64,000 nt of DNA from CAVVEC01 sp963770485. GTDB taxonomy: Bacteria > Acidobacteriota > Terriglobia > Terriglobales > Acidobacteriaceae. Of the stretch, positions 44,344-53,150 are shown piece by piece. The stretch covers positions 682,001 to 746,000 of the forward strand of contig CAVYPX010000009.1 of assembly GCA_963770485.1 (NCBI GenBank). Reading direction: 5' to 3'. The position numbers were made by a program, and so were the translations under genes. Below the pieces are notes generated by a model, which ran no database searches, was not told the DNA's origin, and saw nothing but the letters and a program-made list of their open reading frames with translations. Within the stretch, counting starts at the first letter, position 1; every line of letters starts with the position of its first letter.

Positions 44344-45936
44344 TCAGGCCGCTCCCTTGAAGTCTTTCAGGATTTCCAGCGCCGCCAGCCGGCCGGGGCC
44401 GCCCATGATTCCGCCGCCCGGGTGCGTGGCCGATCCACACAGGTAGAGGTTCTTGATGGGTGTACGGAACTGCGCGTATCCCGGTACCGGGCGCAAAAAG
44501 AAAAGCTGTTCGAGCGAGAGTTCCCCTTGAAAGATGTTGCCTTCCCTCAGGCCCCACTCGCGCTCCAGATCAAGCGGCGTCACTACCTGCTTGTGCACAA
44601 TGATGTCCTTGATGTTGGGTGCATGCTCGGCGATGGTGTCGATCACGTTGTTGCCAAAGGCTTCTTTCTGATCATCCCAGTTGAGGCCGGGGCGCAGCTT
44701 GTAGGGCGCGTACTGCACGAAGCACGACAAAATGTGTTTTCCCGGGGGCGCCACCGAAGGATCGGTCAGCGTGGGAATGACCATATCAATGTAGGGACGG
44801 CGGGAGAAGTTGCCGTACTTGGCGTCGTCGTAAGCGCGCTCCATGTATTCGACACTGGGGGAGATGGAAATCGCGCCCCGCAAGTGAGCGCCGGGGCCGG
44901 GCATGGCCTTGAAATTGGGCAGCGCATCGAGGGCGAGATTCACTTTGCCGGAGGAGCCGCGAAACTTGTAGCGGCGGATCTCGTCAAGAAATTCGTTCGG
45001 CAGATGCCCATTTTCGATGAGATGGATGAAGGTCTGCCTCGGGTCAATGCTCGACGAAATGATGCTGGCATGAATCTCGTCGCCGTTCGCCAGCACGACT
45101 CCTTGAGCTTTGCCACCCTTGATGATGATCTTCGCAATCCCGGCCTGGGTCCGAATTTCAGCTCCGGCTTCACGCGCCGCATCGGCAATGGCGTTAGAGA
45201 TCGCGCCGGTGCCGCCGCGCGCAAATCCCCAGGAGCGGAAGGCGCCGTCAATCTCGCCCATGTAATGGTGCAGCAGAACGTAGGCGGTTCCCGGAGAGCG
45301 CACGCCCAGAAAAGTTCCTATGATGCCCGACGCAGACATAGTCGCCTTGAGCACATCGGTCTCGAACCATTGATCCAGGAAGTCGACGGCGCTCATGGTC
45401 ATCAACTGCACCTGGTTGTACTTGTCTTCGCTGGTCAACCCTTGGAAGCGGCGGCCGATGAAGAGCAACTTCATCAGTTCCCTGGGATTCAGAGTGGTGG
45501 GATCGGGCGGCACCATGCTCAGGATCGGCTTCACGAAGCGGCACATCGCCTGCATGGCTTTGCCGAATTCGTCGTAGGCCTCGGCATCGAGTTTGGAGTG
45601 ACGCGCGATCTCGCGGTGAGTCTTGCCGTGATCGTTTACACGCCACAAATAATCCCCGCTGGGCATGGGAGTGAAGGTTCCGTCGAGCGGTAGAATTTCC
45701 AGGCCGTGCCGGGGAAGGTCGAGGTCGCGAATGATTTCCGGCCGCAACAGCGAGACAACGTACGAGCACACCGAAAACTGGAAGCCGGGGAACACTTCTT
45801 CGGTGCATGCGGCGCCGCCGAGCACATGGCGGCGTTCGAGGACGAGAACTTTCTTGCCCGCGCGCGCCAGGTACGCGGCGTTGACCAGGCCGTTGTGGCC
45901 TCCGCCGATCACGATCACATCGTATGAATTGGCCAT
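44344..45936 (-). CDS. FAD-dependent oxidoreductase, CrtI/CrtO phytoene desaturase-like (copy 1)
   Basis: A 530-aa paralogue of the next gene. It has VIVIGGGHNGLVNAAYLARAGKK (first GxGxxG region given as GGGHNG), VLERRHVLGGAACTEEVFPGF, and the C-terminal NLYLCGSATHPGGGIMGGPG. Shared internal blocks with copy 2 include VEYMERAYDDAKYGNFSRRP and YAPYKL. The two differ at many positions, so the duplication is old and they may act on different substrates or as a heterodimer. First gene of the pair. Confidence 0.88.
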   Translation of the reverse strand: MANSYDVIVIGGGHNGLVNAAYLARAGKKVLVLERRHVLGGAACTEEVFPGFQFSVCSYVVSLLRPEIIRDLDLPRHGLEILPLDGTFTPMPSGDYLWRVNDHGKTHREIARHSKLDAEAYDEFGKAMQAMCRFVKPILSMVPPDPTTLNPRELMKLLFIGRRFQGLTSEDKYNQVQLMTMSAVDFLDQWFETDVLKATMSASGIIGTFLGVRSPGTAYVLLHHYMGEIDGAFRSWGFARGGTGAISNAIADAAREAGAEIRTQAGIAKIIIKGGKAQGVVLANGDEIHASIISSSIDPRQTFIHLIENGHLPNEFLDEIRRYKFRGSSGKVNLALDALPNFKAMPGPGAHLRGAISISPSVEYMERAYDDAKYGNFSRRPYIDMVIPTLTDPSVAPPGKHILSCFVQYAPYKLRPGLNWDDQKEAFGNNVIDTIAEHAPNIKDIIVHKQVVTPLDLEREWGLREGNIFQGELSLEQLFFLRPVPGYAQFRTPIKNLYLCGSATHPGGGIMGGPGRLAALEILKDFKGAA

Positions 45937-46158
45937 TAGCTCTTAGCCCCTAGCCTTACAGTCAGAAATACAATCGAGAATGGGAGAGCGCGTTCTGGCA
46001 CGTGCAGATCAGAGTCCACTAAGGAGGACGCTCCATTGTATGACGCGGCGCATGAGGAGATAAGGTTATCCATTGTAGCCGAGCGGCGGAGACTTGTCGC
46101 AAGACACTATCCCTTAACCAAGCCGACCCAGACCAAGTTGTTGTATTCTTACTGCGCT

Positions 46159-46851
46159 ATGAGAACCCTCCTCCGCCTTGTCCTGTTCACCCTGCTGGCT
46201 CTGGGTGCAGGACAGGCACAAACCGTCCCCGGCAAGAATTCTGCTGTAAGCCAGTACTTTCTAGTACTGCTCAAGCGGCCGCCCAACGCCCCACAATTGA
46301 GCAAGGAAGCCGGCGAACAGCTTCAGAACGAGCATATGGCCAACATCCAGAAAATGCACTCCGAGGGCAAACTGGTCATGGCAGGCCCGTTCATTGATGA
46401 CACCACGCTTCGCGGCATATTTGTATTGGTGGCTAACTCGTGGAAACAGGCGCAGGAGTGGGCCGCTGACGACCCGGCAGTGAAAGCAGGGCGGCTGGCA
46501 GTCGAGGTCCACGGACCGTGGCGCGTTGGGCCGGATGCGTTCAAGCCCGCAATATCGGAGGGAGGGATGGAGCAGTATACGTTGGTTCTGCTTCGCCGAG
46601 GAGAGAGATGGAACGGGGATACTAGCGGAGACGATCAGTTGACCCGGGATGGACACGTGGCGCTGGCGGGCCCGTTCCACGATGGTGGCGACCTGTACGG
46701 AGTCATCATCTACACCGTCGGCACTGAGGAAGCCACCAAGTTCGCCCAAGAACAGCCTCTGGTGAAGACGCGCTCTCTCGCACTCGAAGTGCATCCCTGG
46801 ATTACTGCAAAAGGTGTGCTAGCCCCTGGGCAGCCCTTTCAGATGAACTAA
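46159..46851 (+). CDS. exported protein with two YCII-like domains
   Basis: A 230-aa protein with signal peptide MRTLLRLVLFTLLALGAG. Two ferredoxin-fold YCII repeats follow. The first (about 30-130) has YFLVLLKRPP, LVMAGPFIDDTTLRGIFVL and WAADDPAVKAGRLAVEVHGPW. The second (about 138-225) has YTLVLLRRGERW, VALAGPFHDGGDLYGVIIY and EQPLVKTRSLALEVHPW. The usual His-Asp pair of YCII is partly kept. ATG 46159 is preferred because the 41 residues before it precede the signal peptide and look non-coding. Function unknown. Confidence 0.85.
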   Translation: MRTLLRLVLFTLLALGAGQAQTVPGKNSAVSQYFLVLLKRPPNAPQLSKEAGEQLQNEHMANIQKMHSEGKLVMAGPFIDDTTLRGIFVLVANSWKQAQEWAADDPAVKAGRLAVEVHGPWRVGPDAFKPAISEGGMEQYTLVLLRRGERWNGDTSGDDQLTRDGHVALAGPFHDGGDLYGVIIYTVGTEEATKFAQEQPLVKTRSLALEVHPWITAKGVLAPGQPFQMN

Positions 46852-46873
46852 AATCACAACGAGGGTAACCGCC

Positions 46874-48070
46874 TTGCCCGTTGGAACCGCATTTCACGAA
46901 CGTACTTTCGCTCTCTGCCACAGCCTGAACTACCGCGAGTGGTCGGGCTATTACACGGTCAGCGTCTACGAAGTGCATCACGAGCACGAGTACAACGCCA
47001 TCCGCAATGCATGCGCCCTGATTGACATCACGCCGCTGTACAAATATCTGATCACCGGCAAAGACGCCACCAAGCTGGTGAACCGCGTGATCACGCGCGA
47101 CATCAACAAGGTGAAAGTCGGACAGGTGATCTATTGCTGCTGGTGCGATGAGCAAGGCAAGGTCATCGACGACGGCACGGTCACGCGCCTGGAAGAAAAC
47201 AAGTACCGCTGGACGGCGGCCGATCCCAGTCTGCGCTGGTTTCGCCAGAACGGGATCAACATGGATGTCCACATGGAAGACATCTCGGAGAAACTCGCAG
47301 CTCTGGCCTTGCAGGGCCCGACTTCGGGCAAGCTGCTGAAGTCGGTGGCCGAGGCCGACATCGCGAATCTGAAATACTTCCGCGTGACTCGTGGAAAAAT
47401 TGCGGGCGTGCCGGTGGACATCTCGCGCACCGGGTACACAGGCGACCTGGGCTATGAGATCTGGGTGTCGTGGAATGAGGCGGTGAAGGTCTGGGACGCG
47501 CTCATGGACAAGGGCAAACAGTTCGACATTCACGCCGCCGGCATGCTGGCGCTGGACGTGGCGCGCGTCGAGGCGGGGCTGTTGCTGATCGAAGTGGACT
47601 ACAGCAGCAGCAAGAAGGCGTTGATCCCATCGCAAAAATATTCGCCGTATGAACTGGGTTTCGGGAAGATGGTGCATCTCGACAAAGAAAACTTTGTCGG
47701 CAAAGCCGCGTTGGAGCGGGATCAGAAGCAAGGAGTTGAGAGGCAGTTCGTCGGGCTGGAGATTGATTGGACAGAAGTTGAACAGCGCTACGAGAAATTC
47801 GGACTTACGCCTGCCGCGCCCAGCCAGGCGTCGCGTGTGGCAGTTCCGGTGTATTGCGGCGAAAAGCAGGTGGGCAAAGCGACTTCGACCACGTGGTCGC
47901 CGGTGCTGAAAAAGATGATTGCGTTGGCCAGCATCGAAACCGCGCACGCTCAGACCGGCAGGAAGCTGCAGATGGAAATCACGATCGAAGCGGTTCGGCA
48001 GAGGGTGACGGCGAAGATCGTGAAGATGCCGTTCTTCAATCCGACGAGAAAAGCGGCGGTGCCGGTGTAG
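46874..48070 (+). CDS. GcvT-like aminomethyltransferase family protein
   Basis: A 398-aa folate-binding enzyme of the glycine cleavage T-protein/DmdA superfamily. It begins with TTG 46874. Visible: CALIDITPLYKYLITGKDAT, QGKVIDDGTVTRL, LALQGPTSGKLL, DISRTGYTGDLGYEIWV, AGMLALDVARVEAGL and PYELGFGKMVHLDK. The last third is the GCV_T_C barrel. Glycine-cleavage neighbours (gcvH, gcvP) are absent, and the divergence suggests a demethylase or other one-carbon role rather than canonical GcvT. It lies 22 nt after the YCII gene, likely the same transcript. Confidence 0.88.
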   Translation: MPVGTAFHERTFALCHSLNYREWSGYYTVSVYEVHHEHEYNAIRNACALIDITPLYKYLITGKDATKLVNRVITRDINKVKVGQVIYCCWCDEQGKVIDDGTVTRLEENKYRWTAADPSLRWFRQNGINMDVHMEDISEKLAALALQGPTSGKLLKSVAEADIANLKYFRVTRGKIAGVPVDISRTGYTGDLGYEIWVSWNEAVKVWDALMDKGKQFDIHAAGMLALDVARVEAGLLLIEVDYSSSKKALIPSQKYSPYELGFGKMVHLDKENFVGKAALERDQKQGVERQFVGLEIDWTEVEQRYEKFGLTPAAPSQASRVAVPVYCGEKQVGKATSTTWSPVLKKMIALASIETAHAQTGRKLQMEITIEAVRQRVTAKIVKMPFFNPTRKAAVPV

Positions 48071-48171
48071 GCTTCTTCACCACGGAGACACGGAGGCACA
48101 GAGTAAGTTAGCGCCGTGTGGAACAGCTCGCCAAGCAGGCCGAGCGCAACGGGACGGTTTCGAGACATACT

Positions 48172-49602
48172 TTACTCCGAAGCGCTCGCCTTCCTCCCGC
48201 TCCGCTTCCAGTACAAATATCCGGGCACGCCGAGCAGCACGATCGCCGTTCCCCAGAACGCTTCGGTGGGCCGGGTGATGATGGTATTCAAGGTCCAGGC
48301 CGCGCCGATGAAAACATAAATTCCCGGCAGCCACGGATATCCCGCACAGCGATACGGACGCGAAATGTCCGGCCGCTTCCAGCGCAGGATGAACAGGCCA
48401 ATCACGGTCAGCGTGTAGGACAGAATCATCCCGAACATCACGAAGGTGTAGAGCTGGTCGAAACGGCCGCTGAGGGCGAGAATGCCGGCCCAGATGGCTT
48501 GTCCGATCAGGCTGAAGGCGGGCGTGCGCCACTTGGGATGGATAACTGCCATGCGTTTGAAAAACACGCCGTCCTGCGCCATGGCGAGATAGACGCGCGC
48601 ACCCGAGAGTGTGCAGGCAGCGGCCGCGCTAAAGCAGGAAATGGCGATCATGGCGGAAAGCCAGAACGCCGCTCCCGGGGAGAAAAGGACGGCCGCAGCC
48701 GCATGAGCGATGGTTTCGTGTTTGGCGACTTCGCCCAGCGGCATGGCATAAAGGTAAGTGACGTTCATGGCCATGTAGATCGCGCCTACGGCGAGAACGC
48801 CGAGCACCATTGCCAAAGGCACATTGCGGCGCGGATCTTTGACCTCGCCCGCCACCCAAGTGATGTACACCCATCCGTCGTAGGCCCAGAAAACGGCGAT
48901 CAGGCCGATGCCCATCGCGGAGATGAATTGCCTTAGACCGAGGCCCATGGTCAGGCTGACGCCGGCGGCGCTGAAGTTGGACCAATGGCCTTTGCCGATC
49001 GCTAACCCCAGAATCACAAATGCCGCCATGGCGGTGAATTTCGTCCAGGTAGAGATGTTTTGCAGCAGGGCTCCCCAGCGCAGTCCGACGACGTTGACGT
49101 AAGTGAGCACCACGATCAGAAACAGGCCGACGACGTGAGCGCGGGTTAGAGTAATTCCTGCCAGCGAGTAAACCACGTGCGCTTGGGAAATCACCGGAAT
49201 GACCTGGCCCGTGTATGCGGCGGCGGCCACGGCTAGGGCAGCGATTCCGCCTCCGTTGCCAACGCTGAACAGCATCCAGCCATAAAGAAACGCCACCAGG
49301 TCGCCGTAAGTCTCGCGCAGATAAACGTACTGGCCACCGGAATCGGGGAACATTGAACCCAACTCGGCGAAGGCCACGCATCCAAAAAGCGAGATCACAC
49401 CGCCCAACACCCAGACTCCCAGAAACAGCACCGGCTGCGGCAGCGGCCCGGCGATGTCTTTGGCGGTCAGGAAAATGGACGATCCGATGATGCCGCTGAC
49501 GAGAAGCAAGACGGAATCCAGCAGCGAAAGGCCGCGAATCAGAGTTGGCTGGGAGTCGGATTTCTTGATTGCGGGCAGTGACGATACGGCGGGAAGCTCC
49601 AT
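48172..49602 (-). CDS. APC-family amino acid permease
   Basis: A 476-aa inner-membrane transporter with about twelve TM helices. The N-terminal consensus SVLLLVSGIIGSSIFLTAKDI matches the GxG sodium/proton-independent APC motif, and FAELGSMFPDSGGQYVYLRE follows. The C-terminal region reads YTLTVIGLFILRWKRPDISRPYRC. It probably moves amino acids; the substrate is not decidable. It starts 3 nt after the stop of a small zinc-ribbon gene, so the two should be co-transcribed. Confidence 0.93.
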   Translation of the reverse strand: MELPAVSSLPAIKKSDSQPTLIRGLSLLDSVLLLVSGIIGSSIFLTAKDIAGPLPQPVLFLGVWVLGGVISLFGCVAFAELGSMFPDSGGQYVYLRETYGDLVAFLYGWMLFSVGNGGGIAALAVAAAAYTGQVIPVISQAHVVYSLAGITLTRAHVVGLFLIVVLTYVNVVGLRWGALLQNISTWTKFTAMAAFVILGLAIGKGHWSNFSAAGVSLTMGLGLRQFISAMGIGLIAVFWAYDGWVYITWVAGEVKDPRRNVPLAMVLGVLAVGAIYMAMNVTYLYAMPLGEVAKHETIAHAAAAVLFSPGAAFWLSAMIAISCFSAAAACTLSGARVYLAMAQDGVFFKRMAVIHPKWRTPAFSLIGQAIWAGILALSGRFDQLYTFVMFGMILSYTLTVIGLFILRWKRPDISRPYRCAGYPWLPGIYVFIGAAWTLNTIITRPTEAFWGTAIVLLGVPGYLYWKRSGRKASASE

Positions 49603-49605
49603 GGC

Positions 49606-49773
49606 TTATCCCATGCCTAATTCGTCGGGCGATTCGAGCGGAGTGCCGCAGCGGCGGCAGATGATCGCAGAACAATCACCACAGGTCAGAGGATCGGTGA
49701 CCTCCGTCGCGCACCTTGGACAGTACAGGAGTTCAGGTGTGGGATCGGCGGGCGGCAGCGGGTTTGAAGCCAT
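49606..49773 (-). CDS. 55-aa zinc-ribbon protein
   Basis: A short protein beginning MASNPLPPADPTPELLYCPRC. Cysteine pairs CPRC (18-21), CGDC (31-34) and CRRC (39-42) make a double zinc ribbon. The stop TAA lies 3 nt before the APC permease ATG, and codon use is coding-like. No ribosome site is obvious upstream. I cannot assign a function; such ribbons often belong to membrane or regulatory partners. Confidence 0.7.
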   Translation of the reverse strand: MASNPLPPADPTPELLYCPRCATEVTDPLTCGDCSAIICRRCGTPLESPDELGMG

Positions 49774-49796
49774 AAGGAAAAGAACTGTAGCATACC

Positions 49797-49872
49797 TGTA
49801 GCGCCGCCGTCCCCGGCGGCCGAAAGGCGGGCGGGACGCCCGCCAGACAGCCAGCCAGAGGCCGGCGCTACA
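49797..49872. repeat. 76-bp element with perfect 10-bp terminal inverted repeats
   Basis: TGTAGCGCCG at one end is the exact inverse of CGGCGCTACA at the other. Inside, GGCGGGCG-GGA-CGCCCGCC is a perfect 8-bp hairpin. It fills the spacer before the methyltransferase gene. It looks like a small non-coding REP/MITE-type element. Confidence 0.75.
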
Positions 49873-49880
49873 ATTGTTCT

Positions 49881-50630
49881 ATGCCTGACAGACCTTCCTC
49901 CCCCGACGAGAATCTGCAAAAGGAGTTCAACCGCTGGGCCGAAGCAGGTGAGGGCGAAAAGATGGAGCGCCATCACCTTGACATCACCGAGAAGACTATC
50001 CGTCTAATGGATCTTCGTCCCGGCGAGCGTGTGCTCGACCTGGGATGTGGCGCGGGATGGGCCACGCGGCTGTTGGCGCGACTGGTTGCCGAGGGCCCGG
50101 AGGGTTTCGGACAAGTTGTGGGTGTCGATGTTGCCGACGAGATGATCCGCCGGGCACGGGCCGCCTCGAAGGACTTCGACAACGTTCTGTACGCATGGGG
50201 ATCGGCGCAGCAGATTCCTTGGGAGGAGAACTTCTTCGACAAAGTGCTATCGGTCGAATCGTTTTACTACTATGCCGATCAGGAGCGGGCACTGGCTGAG
50301 CTTTTCCGGGTCATGGCGCCGCACGGCCGGCTGTTCATTCTGATCAATCTTTATAAAGACAATCCTTACTCGTTGCAGTGGGTGGACAAACTGAAGGTGC
50401 CCGTCCACGCGCGGTCGGAGGCGGAATATATCGACCTGCTCAAAAGACATGCGTTTGAGAAAGTGGAAGCGCAGCGAATTCCCGATGACACGCCCACGCC
50501 GGATGATTATCAGACGACGTCGTTTCACAGTCTGGAGGATTTGCGGGCATTCAAGCGGATCGGCGCGCTGCTGCTGATGGCGTCAAAGCCGGACCTACGC
50601 AATCCAGCACCCGGATACACGATTTATTAG
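49881..50630 (+). CDS. class I SAM-dependent methyltransferase (UbiE-like)
   Basis: A 249-aa cytoplasmic enzyme. SAM motif I is VLDLGCGAGWATRLLARL (about residues 52-69), motif II VVGVDVADEMIRRAR, then QIPWEENFFDKVLSVESFYYYAD and FRVMAPHGRLFILINLY. The family is broad (menaquinone, small-molecule or lipid methylation), so the substrate is open. It begins with ATG 49881, 8 nt after the TIR element. Confidence 0.9.
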   Translation: MPDRPSSPDENLQKEFNRWAEAGEGEKMERHHLDITEKTIRLMDLRPGERVLDLGCGAGWATRLLARLVAEGPEGFGQVVGVDVADEMIRRARAASKDFDNVLYAWGSAQQIPWEENFFDKVLSVESFYYYADQERALAELFRVMAPHGRLFILINLYKDNPYSLQWVDKLKVPVHARSEAEYIDLLKRHAFEKVEAQRIPDDTPTPDDYQTTSFHSLEDLRAFKRIGALLLMASKPDLRNPAPGYTIY

Positions 50631-50651
50631 GAGAAGAAGCAGCGCGCAGCG

Positions 50652-50972
50652 CTATTCGATCCCCAACTGCTTCCTGGCGTCGGGACTCAGGCGCTCGGGA
50701 GTCCACGGCGGATTCCAGACTACGTTGACGGTGACGTTGCGCACCCCTGGGAGTTGTTCCACCCGGGCTTTGACTTGATCGCCGATCATGACGTGTGCCG
50801 GGCAGCCTTGAGCCGTCAGCGTCATGTCCACGGTAACGTCCTGTTGGCCGTCGGCAGCGGGTTGGAAGCGGACGCCGTAGATGAGGCCGAGGTCCACGAT
50901 GTTGACGGGAATCTCCGGGTCATAACACTGCTTCAAGGCGCTTAAAACCTCATCCTCACTGACAGCGGGCAT
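50652..50972 (-). CDS. MIP18/DUF59 Fe-S cluster assembly factor (PaaD/SufT-like)
   Basis: A 106-aa protein matching the metal-sulfur assembly family: VLSALKQCYDPEIPVNIVDLGLIYGV, VTVDMTLTAQGCPAHVMIGDQV with the conserved cysteine, then PGVRNVTVNVVWNPPWTPERLSPDA. SufT-type proteins help mature Fe-S proteins. It stands alone, convergent with the methyltransferase 21 nt away. Confidence 0.92.
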   Translation of the reverse strand: MPAVSEDEVLSALKQCYDPEIPVNIVDLGLIYGVRFQPAADGQQDVTVDMTLTAQGCPAHVMIGDQVKARVEQLPGVRNVTVNVVWNPPWTPERLSPDARKQLGIE

Positions 50973-51165
50973 GATGTTCTCCTAAAAGTGTGGCGCTCGA
51001 AATCGCCCTATATAAGTCTACCTCAGGGAAGCGAGTAACTGTCATTCCCGGCCGGGTGGCCGCCTCAGCGATGCAGGGTTGTTCGAAGAAGAAACCCAGT
51101 TGCCGGTTCTCAGCTCTCACAGGGTGTCAACGATTCCCAGATATTTCTGGTAAGGTACATCTCAA

Positions 51166-51879
51166 ATGACCTCCGAGCTCAAGGAGAAGATCCAGCTTGT
51201 GCTGGTCGTGGCGATCGCGGTCACCGCCACTCGAGCCGCATACATTCTCTACGAGCGGTACGTCAGCAACATCGAGCAAGCGAAGCAGCAGCCGCCACCG
51301 CTCAATCCCGATTACTACGTGGTCCCCAAGAGGCTTCATCCCTATGACCTGAAGTCGGCTCGGCAGTTGACTCAGCAGCCCGTATGGGTGAAGGAGGGAT
51401 ATCGCTACACTTACTATCCATACGATCGGGTTCGCCATCGCAGCGATTTCTCGCATGAGGCCGGGCTACTCCTGCCTATAGAAAGACTTGAAATACAGGC
51501 GGTGGTCACCGATGTCACGCCGGGCTCGCCCGGCCAACACCAAGTGATGGCTGTGTTCGAAAAAGATGCCAAGACCTTCGCGTTTCCGATTGGAGCGGTG
51601 AAAGGCGGGGAATACCAGATTTACTCTGATGAAATGCTTTTCATCCAGGATCCGCACGAGCTTTACGAACATTGGCCGGCAGAGGTTTGGGATGCAATCG
51701 CCCAGCACCAGGTCAAGCCGGGGATGAACGAATTGCAGACGGATTTTGCCATCGGGATGGGTATTCCGGAGCCATCCGGTGATCCCACGGTCAAAACCGT
51801 AAACTATCCCAACGGCGGAAGGCCGCTAAGTATTACCTTTCGCAATGGTAAGGCTGCGGAAATCAGACCGCCTGCCTGA
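51166..51879 (+). CDS. conserved hypothetical membrane-anchored protein
   Basis: A 237-aa protein with one N-terminal TM segment (KIQLVLVVAIAVTATRAAYIL, residues about 6-26). The remainder has DYYVVPKRLHPYDLKSARQL, TYYPYD, VFEKDAKTFAFPIGAVKGG and FIQDPHELYEHWPAEVWDAI, then MNELQTDFAIGMGIPEPSG. I recall it as a conserved acidobacterial protein of unknown function. The hydrophobic residues of the C-terminal domain suggest a periplasmic fold. Its neighbours give no functional hint. Confidence 0.8.
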   Translation: MTSELKEKIQLVLVVAIAVTATRAAYILYERYVSNIEQAKQQPPPLNPDYYVVPKRLHPYDLKSARQLTQQPVWVKEGYRYTYYPYDRVRHRSDFSHEAGLLLPIERLEIQAVVTDVTPGSPGQHQVMAVFEKDAKTFAFPIGAVKGGEYQIYSDEMLFIQDPHELYEHWPAEVWDAIAQHQVKPGMNELQTDFAIGMGIPEPSGDPTVKTVNYPNGGRPLSITFRNGKAAEIRPPA

Positions 51880-51923
51880 TTCTCGCGCTGGACTGAGTTG
51901 CCGGTGCGCCGAGAAAAAAACCG

Positions 51924-52355
51924 TCACTTGACCGTCGGCGAACTTTCGCTGGCCGGTTTCTGGTCATCGGCATGGATCAAGCCGTCCTCTGACGCGTAAA
52001 ACGAACGATGCTCGGCGTCCAGTTGCTTGGGGGTAAGGGCCAGCTCATACCCGTCTTTGCGAGGATGGAAAGTCACGGTGTAGTCGCCGCGATCGGTATT
52101 GGCCATTCGGCGCGTAAAAGAGCCGGTATGAACCAGGTCGGCCAGCGACGCTGCGTATTTGTCGTTTTTCTTGTTGTACACGCGTTGTGCGCGGATTACT
52201 GTGCGCATGTAGCCAAGAGCGTTGGCCTCTGAGTCCGACCGTGCCGGATCGCCCTGGAACTTGGGTTGGTAAGTGGTCTGTCCCCCCGCCAACAGCGCTC
52301 CGGTGAGGATCAAAACCGCGAACCAGCCGGCAGTCACAAAGTGGTGTAATTTCAT
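51924..52355 (-). CDS. exported small hypothetical protein, pilin-like region
   Basis: A 143-aa protein starting at ATG 52355, preceded by AGGAAGG about 10 nt upstream. The signal segment FVTAGWFAVLILTGALLAGG is followed by EANALGYMRTVIRAQRVYNKKNDKYAASLADLV, which resembles the region after the N-terminal helix of type II/IV pilins, then YTVTFHPRKDGYELALTP. There is no pilin-type cleavage motif before the hydrophobic segment, so it is more likely an ordinary exported protein. Function unknown. Confidence 0.75.
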   Translation of the reverse strand: MKLHHFVTAGWFAVLILTGALLAGGQTTYQPKFQGDPARSDSEANALGYMRTVIRAQRVYNKKNDKYAASLADLVHTGSFTRRMANTDRGDYTVTFHPRKDGYELALTPKQLDAEHRSFYASEDGLIHADDQKPASESSPTVK

Positions 52356-52445
52356 CGGTTTCTGCCCTTCCTCTTGGGATTTTCCCATGTTACCGCCGTA
52401 ATTTCCAAACCGTTACTGAGCTTTCCATCGGAATCAGGTACGGCT

Positions 52446-53150
52446 ATGCTAAGTCATCTACCCAAGCAGGTATTTATGAAATCTGGAACTGGTGTGAAAA
52501 CCGCCCCCGCCAAGAAGCCGCCTATTCGTATTGCTGTGGTGGAGAGCGATCCACTGCGGTTTGTGGGATTCAGAGCCCTGTTCGACAACGAGTCGGATTT
52601 TGAGCTGATCTCGGCCTCGCTTCCCGACATCGGTGCACAGCAAAACATCGATCTGATTCTGCTCGGCAACCGCAGCGGCCAGAACCTCTTCGATCTGATG
52701 GCTAGCCTGAAGGCCACGCGCCCGGACCTGCGCATTATTGTGACAGGTTCCGGCATGGATGAAGAGACTATTCTGAAGGCCATTGCTGCGGGCGCCAAGG
52801 GCTACGTGGATGAGGCGGCCGCGCCCGCAGAGTTCGTACAGGCAATCCGCGTGGTGAACGAGGGCTCGGTTTGGGCGCCTCGGCGTGTGCTTTCCATGTT
52901 CATTGAGCGCGTGTCGTCGTCTCCTGGACGCATCTTCCCCGCCGGTCGCGTCACCTTCACCGATCGCGAAAAGGAAGTCCTGGAAATGCTGGTGGCTGGC
53001 CGTTCCAACAAAGAGATCGGTGCGGCGTTGGGCATCGAGGAACGCACCGTCAAAGCGCACGTAGCCAAACTGATGCGCAAAGTGGGGGTACAGAATCGAA
53101 TTGCGCTTTCGGTGCATGCCATCACGCATTCGCTGGTTACGGCGAAGTAG
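52446..53150 (+). CDS. LuxR-type response regulator without phospho-acceptor Asp
   Basis: A 234-aa protein. Residues about 28-135 form a receiver-like domain (IRIAVVESDPLRFVGFRALF, LRIIVTGSGMDE, AIAAGAKGYVDEAA). The position of the conserved phospho-acceptor Asp holds glycine (Gly74 in LILLGNRSGQ), so it cannot be phosphorylated in the usual way. The C-terminal LuxR helix-turn-helix (FTDREKEVLEMLVAGRSNKEIGAALGI, VKAHVAKLMRKVG) is intact. The start could instead be ATG 52476. It is divergent from the 51924 gene (90 nt between starts). No histidine kinase is adjacent. Confidence 0.88.
   Translation: MLSHLPKQVFMKSGTGVKTAPAKKPPIRIAVVESDPLRFVGFRALFDNESDFELISASLPDIGAQQNIDLILLGNRSGQNLFDLMASLKATRPDLRIIVTGSGMDEETILKAIAAGAKGYVDEAAAPAEFVQAIRVVNEGSVWAPRRVLSMFIERVSSSPGRIFPAGRVTFTDREKEVLEMLVAGRSNKEIGAALGIEERTVKAHVAKLMRKVGVQNRIALSVHAITHSLVTAK

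Noticed and set aside
46852..46873. glycine riboswitch before the GcvT-like gene
   Set aside because: Only 22 nt separate it from the upstream gene, too short for the aptamer.
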